A stretch of DNA of 64,000 bases from Planctomycetaceae bacterium (GTDB taxonomy: Bacteria > Planctomycetota > Phycisphaerae > Phycisphaerales > SM1A02): positions 1-64,000 of the forward strand of contig CANJHD010000001.1 in the NCBI GenBank assembly GCA_947474065.1, read 5' to 3'. Of the stretch, positions 61,182 through 64,000 are shown one piece after another; position 1 is the stretch's first letter, and every line of letters begins with the position of its first letter. The position numbers and the translations under genes are program-made. The notes under the pieces were generated by a model that was given only the letters and a program-made list of their open reading frames with translations, ran no database searches and was not told the DNA's origin.

Positions 61182-61531
61182 GGGGCCGTACCGGCATCGA
61201 CCGGACAGGCAACGCACAGTGTGGCGCGTCGTGGAGCATGCCGGCCACGTTAAAAAGCATGCAAATTCACAACTGCCAACAACACGCAGTACGCTCTCGC
61301 AGCCTAATTAGGCTGTGCAGTGAGTCCCCCCACGCCTGAATAAGGGGGCCGCTGTCAAAAATCAGGCTGGTTCCAATGGGCTGACATGCCTCGGCGGAAC
61401 GAGACTTCGCATGTCTTGGTTCGCACACCCCGTTGCGGGGGTCTGTGCGGTCGACAATCAATCCGCAAACACACTCGTAGAGGCATTGTGCGGACTGTTT
61501 CGGCACAGGGGTTCGACTCCCCTCGGCTCCA
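61182..61531 (+). ncRNA. ssrA: Transfer-messenger RNA (tmRNA)
   Basis: The 5' end GGGGCCGTACCGGCATCGAC pairs with the 3' end CGGCTCC to form the tRNA-like acceptor stem. The T-arm is CAGGGGTTCGACTCCCCT. CCA is not encoded. The tag reading frame ends TAC GCT CTC GCA GCC TAA, i.e. YALAA followed by a stop at 61305-61307. Reading back in frame to GCA at 61257 gives the tag ACKFTTANNTQYALAA; the resume codon is inferred from the preceding TTAAAAA. tmRNA rescues stalled ribosomes with SmpB, which is not in the window. ORFs called across this region on the minus strand are shadows. Confidence 0.95.
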
Positions 61532-61580
61532 TTTGATTGTTTGGTCATCGGTCTTCATCTGACCACTGACCATGTTTAGA

Positions 61581-61620
61581 CCCCGCGGTGCCTTTTATGG
61601 GCACCGCGGTGGCGTTTTTA
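61581..61620 (+). terminator. Rho-independent terminator after tmRNA
   Basis: CCGCGGTGCC pairs perfectly with GGCACCGCGG across the loop TTTTATG and is followed by TGGCGTTTTTA, about 50 bases after the tmRNA 3' end. Confidence 0.9.
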
Positions 61621-61695
61621 GGACAATACTGCTCGTGACCCCATGAGAAACGAACAACTTCTCTGGCACTTGCCGTATCTCCTTGCAGTGCTTTC

Positions 61696-62496
61696 ATGCA
61701 ACCCGTCCCGAAACATCAAATGACCGCGCCTCCCAACGAAGCACATGAATCAAACGATTCTCATGGTGCGCATGGTTCGCATGGCGCCAATGGTTCGCCC
61801 GATGCCGCCCGCGCCGAGCGCGAAATAGCGCCGCGAACAAGCGACGAAGCTGCGGTCCGCTACTGGGGGTCGATCTACGCGTACATCCGTCAGAGTGGCC
61901 GCCGAGACGAAGAGGCCCGCGAACTCACCCAGGGCTTCATCGCGGATGTGCTCCTCGGTCGGAATCTCTTGGGGCGCCTTGACGAGAACCGCGGGCAGTT
62001 TCGCACGCTTCTCCTGAGCGCTGTCCGCAACTATCTCGCTGATGTGTACCGATTCAATCACGCTGCGCGACGACATCCGGGCGAAGGGCGCGTCATCCAC
62101 AACGATGATGGCAGCAACGATGCGCTGCCGGATCGCCAGAATCCCGCTCCCGAATCTGCGTTTCACCGCGCGTGGATAAGCATGCTGATTCGTGATGCAG
62201 CCAAGGCAATGCACGCAGAGTGCACCGCCAACAAACGCGATATGCAGTGGGGCATCTTTGAATCCCGAATCCTGCGACCGATGCTCGAAGGCGCTCCGCC
62301 GCCGTCGTACGAATCACTCATGGCGCGCTGGGATCTCACCGCGCTGAGCCAAGTTTCCAACACCATCGTCTCTATGCGCCGCATGTTTGCAGCGCATCTC
62401 GTTCGCGGTGTTAGTGCGACAGTGGATACCTCGCCAGCCGGTGCGCGCGGCGAACTCCGTGAATTGTTGGCCCTACTTGAAGGACGAATGTCATGA
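61696..62496 (+). CDS. ECF-type RNA polymerase sigma factor
   Basis: A 266-residue protein. Residues ~55-130 resemble sigma region 2: AVRYWGSIYAYIRQSGRRDE, then ELTQGFIADVLLGRNLLGRL and RGQFRTLLLSAVRNYLADVY. The C-terminal part holds a weak region 4-like helical segment (SYESLMARWDLTALSQVSNT). The Asp/Glu-rich loop between them is longer than in typical ECFs. The N-terminus is an unusual His/Gly/Ser-rich stretch (HESNDSHGAHGSHGANGS). ATG 61696 or 61720 could be used; neither has a clear ribosome-binding site. It overlaps the downstream ORF by ATGA, so the pair is probably co-regulated. Confidence 0.75.
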   Translation: MQPVPKHQMTAPPNEAHESNDSHGAHGSHGANGSPDAARAEREIAPRTSDEAAVRYWGSIYAYIRQSGRRDEEARELTQGFIADVLLGRNLLGRLDENRGQFRTLLLSAVRNYLADVYRFNHAARRHPGEGRVIHNDDGSNDALPDRQNPAPESAFHRAWISMLIRDAAKAMHAECTANKRDMQWGIFESRILRPMLEGAPPPSYESLMARWDLTALSQVSNTIVSMRRMFAAHLVRGVSATVDTSPAGARGELRELLALLEGRMS

Positions 62497-62933
62497 CAAA
62501 TCCTGTTGATCCAACCACTCGTCCTGAGCCATTCCAAGACGGATCCTTGCGCGACACGCTGGCGTGGGTACTGCGCTCACTCGATCAGCCCGCCGTCGCC
62601 TCTGGCGACTGGATCGCGTACGAAGTGGACGCTTCCTGAGGCACGGCCGTTACACTGCTCACCGATCCGACCACGCCGCTGGCCCGTCTGCGCCGCGCCC
62701 GCATTCTCTGGGGTGCGTTGCGCTCCGAAGGCGAGCGAGCCGAAGATCGAACCATGGGCAGTCGCTTGGCGATCGCAGCTGCTGCTGCCGCGTATCTCTT
62801 CCACAGCGAACGCATCTCAAATCATGATGATCCGGCACTCCTTGCAGCTCTGCGTAGCGCTGTGGCAGACGATGCCGTCCCGGCCGAAGTGCGGATCATG
62901 ATGCAGATGGCGGAGCAAAAGTTGGCTCGGTAA
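62493..62933 (+). pseudogene. ORF of 147 codons interrupted by an in-frame UGA (recoded or broken)
   Basis: The reading frame starts with ATG overlapping the sigma factor stop (ATGA) and runs MTNPVDPTTRPEPFQDGS to YEVDAS, then meets TGA at 62637-62639. Directly after it the same frame continues without a break as GTAVTLLTDPTTPLARLRR to MAEQKLAR and TAA at 62931-62933. The track lists only the second half as a 71-residue ORF from 62718. The protein is helical and resembles no family I know; by position it may be a partner of the ECF sigma factor. A nonsense mutation, a sequence error or recoding of UGA are all possible; I saw no convincing selenocysteine insertion hairpin. Confidence 0.6.
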
Positions 62934-62987
62934 ATCAGCTGGGTGCGCGATCGCGCGGGACGGCGACCGATCACACGGGGGCAGCGC

Positions 62988-64000
62988 TCAACTTGCTGGA
63001 ACCACAGCGGGCGCAGCCACGGGGGCGGCTTCCGGGGCGACTCTCGGAGTGGTCACTGGAACATTGACTGGCGCTGCAGCTTGGGGATTGGATGCCGCAG
63101 GCTGAAGCGTGGTCACAGGCTCAATCACTCCGTCGTTGCCGGTTTCCGGAACAACTGCTGGATCGCGCGCGCGCAATTCGTCCCACCGAACGCGCGAGCC
63201 ACCAACGACTGTGCCCGTAGCAAACGCGGCATCAATGAGCGCAATCTCATAGCCAGCGAGTGCATTCACTTCACGAGTCTGCGAATCACCGAGTTTGCTC
63301 GCTGCTTCAAGCACATCAGTACTAGTTCGCAGCCCGACATCAAACTGTCGCTTCTCTGCTTCGTAAGTGCGGGCAGCCAGAATCGATTCAAGGCGGGCCG
63401 CCAAAATGCGCTGCCATGATGTATCGATGGCATCGACCGCGTTGAGCACCTCTTGTCGAATAGCGAGCGCACGCGCATCTTTAGTAGCCATGCGCTGCAC
63501 GCGCTGTAGCACAGCGCGCCGCAATTGGCTCATGCGCGCTTCGTTGCCGATGGGGATCTCTGCATGGGCGGCGACCTGGTACTGGTCTGCGTCGCCCAGA
63601 TTTCCAAACGAATCGGATACTCCACTACCAGCACCGAGCATCTGGTAGGTGTAGTCAACGGTAAAGAGCGGAAGCGTTCCATTGCGCGCGACTTCCACAT
63701 TCGTGGCATCCACCGCGAGTTGCAATTCCAACTCCAACATTTCCATGCGATTGCGCACCGCGCCATCAGCAAGGGTATTGGCATCCAACTGCAAGCCGAG
63801 CGGATTCGGCTGGGTGGCTGGAATCAACGCACACCCGTCGGACATGGGCATGTCCGGATCATTCATGATTCGCTTCAGATCTCGCTGTCGATTTCGCAGC
63901 GCCGCATCAGCCAAGATCAGATTTTCCAATGTTGCCCCAACGCCACTCTGCGCTCGCAACACTTCCACTTGCGGCGCGTCGCCATTGTCAACGCGGCGCT
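62988..64000 (-). CDS. TolC-family outer membrane efflux protein (partial)
   Basis: The gene runs off the window end: the minus-strand frame is open through base 64000, where RVDNGDAPQVEVLRAQSG reads as a typical TolC-family helix. The visible ~336 residues include coiled-coil repeats (LADAALRNRQRDLKRIM, TYEAEKRQFDVGLRTSTDVL) and the beta-strand motifs of the barrel (FTVDYTYQMLGAGSG). The C-terminus is Pro/Ala/Val-rich. Such proteins form outer-membrane exit ducts for efflux pumps or type I secretion. Neighbours upstream of it lie outside the window. Confidence 0.85.
   Translation of the reverse strand, partial: RRVDNGDAPQVEVLRAQSGVGATLENLILADAALRNRQRDLKRIMNDPDMPMSDGCALIPATQPNPLGLQLDANTLADGAVRNRMEMLELELQLAVDATNVEVARNGTLPLFTVDYTYQMLGAGSGVSDSFGNLGDADQYQVAAHAEIPIGNEARMSQLRRAVLQRVQRMATKDARALAIRQEVLNAVDAIDTSWQRILAARLESILAARTYEAEKRQFDVGLRTSTDVLEAASKLGDSQTREVNALAGYEIALIDAAFATGTVVGGSRVRWDELRARDPAVVPETGNDGVIEPVTTLQPAASNPQAAAPVNVPVTTPRVAPEAAPVAAPAVVPAS

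Noticed and set aside
61267-61573. Minus-strand ORFs over the tmRNA
   Set aside because: The region folds as tmRNA with acceptor stem, T-arm and tag; the ORFs are shadows.

Overview
The window reads as ordinary chromosome from a planctomycete, most likely class Phycisphaerae. The clues are secreted proteins ending in paired dockerin-like repeats (LDGNGIVDGADLGQLLGAWG type), a type II secretion locus whose proteins carry large Gly/Ser/Pro-rich inserts, divergent sigma-70 and ECF sigma factors, an archaeal-type DNA topoisomerase VI, a UAP1-like UDP-sugar pyrophosphorylase and DUF1559-like pseudopilins. GC is moderately high, genes are dense on both strands, and many starts overlap the upstream stop. 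I saw no phage, insertion sequence, CRISPR array, rRNA or tRNA. The taxonomic call is inference from gene content.

Layout. 1-9.5 kb: 3' end of pnp with its terminator, a cold-shock protein, an orphan histidine kinase, a topoisomerase VI B-A pair on the minus strand, ndk, a divergent sigma factor, an MFS carrier and a lone CoA-transferase alpha subunit. 9.7-26.6 kb: a plus-strand type II secretion locus in the order secreted protein of unknown function, gspE, F, G, H, I, J, K, L-like, M-like, C-like, D, then a lipoprotein. 26.6-31.3 kb: a protein with a long Asp/Glu tail encoded by a triplet-repeat tract, and a 1,343-residue PQQ-type beta-propeller protein.

31.3-47.5 kb is housekeeping: LEA-like lipoprotein, ppk1-queD-like, phosphohexomutase, pdxJ-dapA-Nudix, phoU, UDP-HexNAc pyrophosphorylase, recJ, an adenylate kinase-like gene, and a minus-strand run tpiA-secG-yicC-phosphotransferase-PDZ protein. 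47.6-57 kb: alaS, acs, a cellulase-like GH5 enzyme with CBM2-like and dockerin-like parts, a pseudopilin and another dockerin-bearing secreted protein. 57-64 kb: a sigma region 4-like regulator, an HD-GYP protein, a DUF1015-like gene next to serA, a DinB-like protein, ssrA (tmRNA) with a clear promoter and terminator, an ECF sigma factor followed by an ORF broken by an in-frame UGA, and a TolC-family protein running off the end.

How parts may fit together: the type II system could export the dockerin-tagged hydrolase and related proteins. The phosphohexomutase and UDP-HexNAc pyrophosphorylase fit amino-sugar nucleotide supply. ppk1 and phoU both concern phosphate. Two non-coding observations stand out. 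One is a candidate structured RNA (12-bp perfect closing helix, two internal hairpins) just upstream of the cellulase ribosome-binding site. The other is a dispersed 69-bp hairpin repeat found after three plus-strand genes, with helix-preserving differences between copies.
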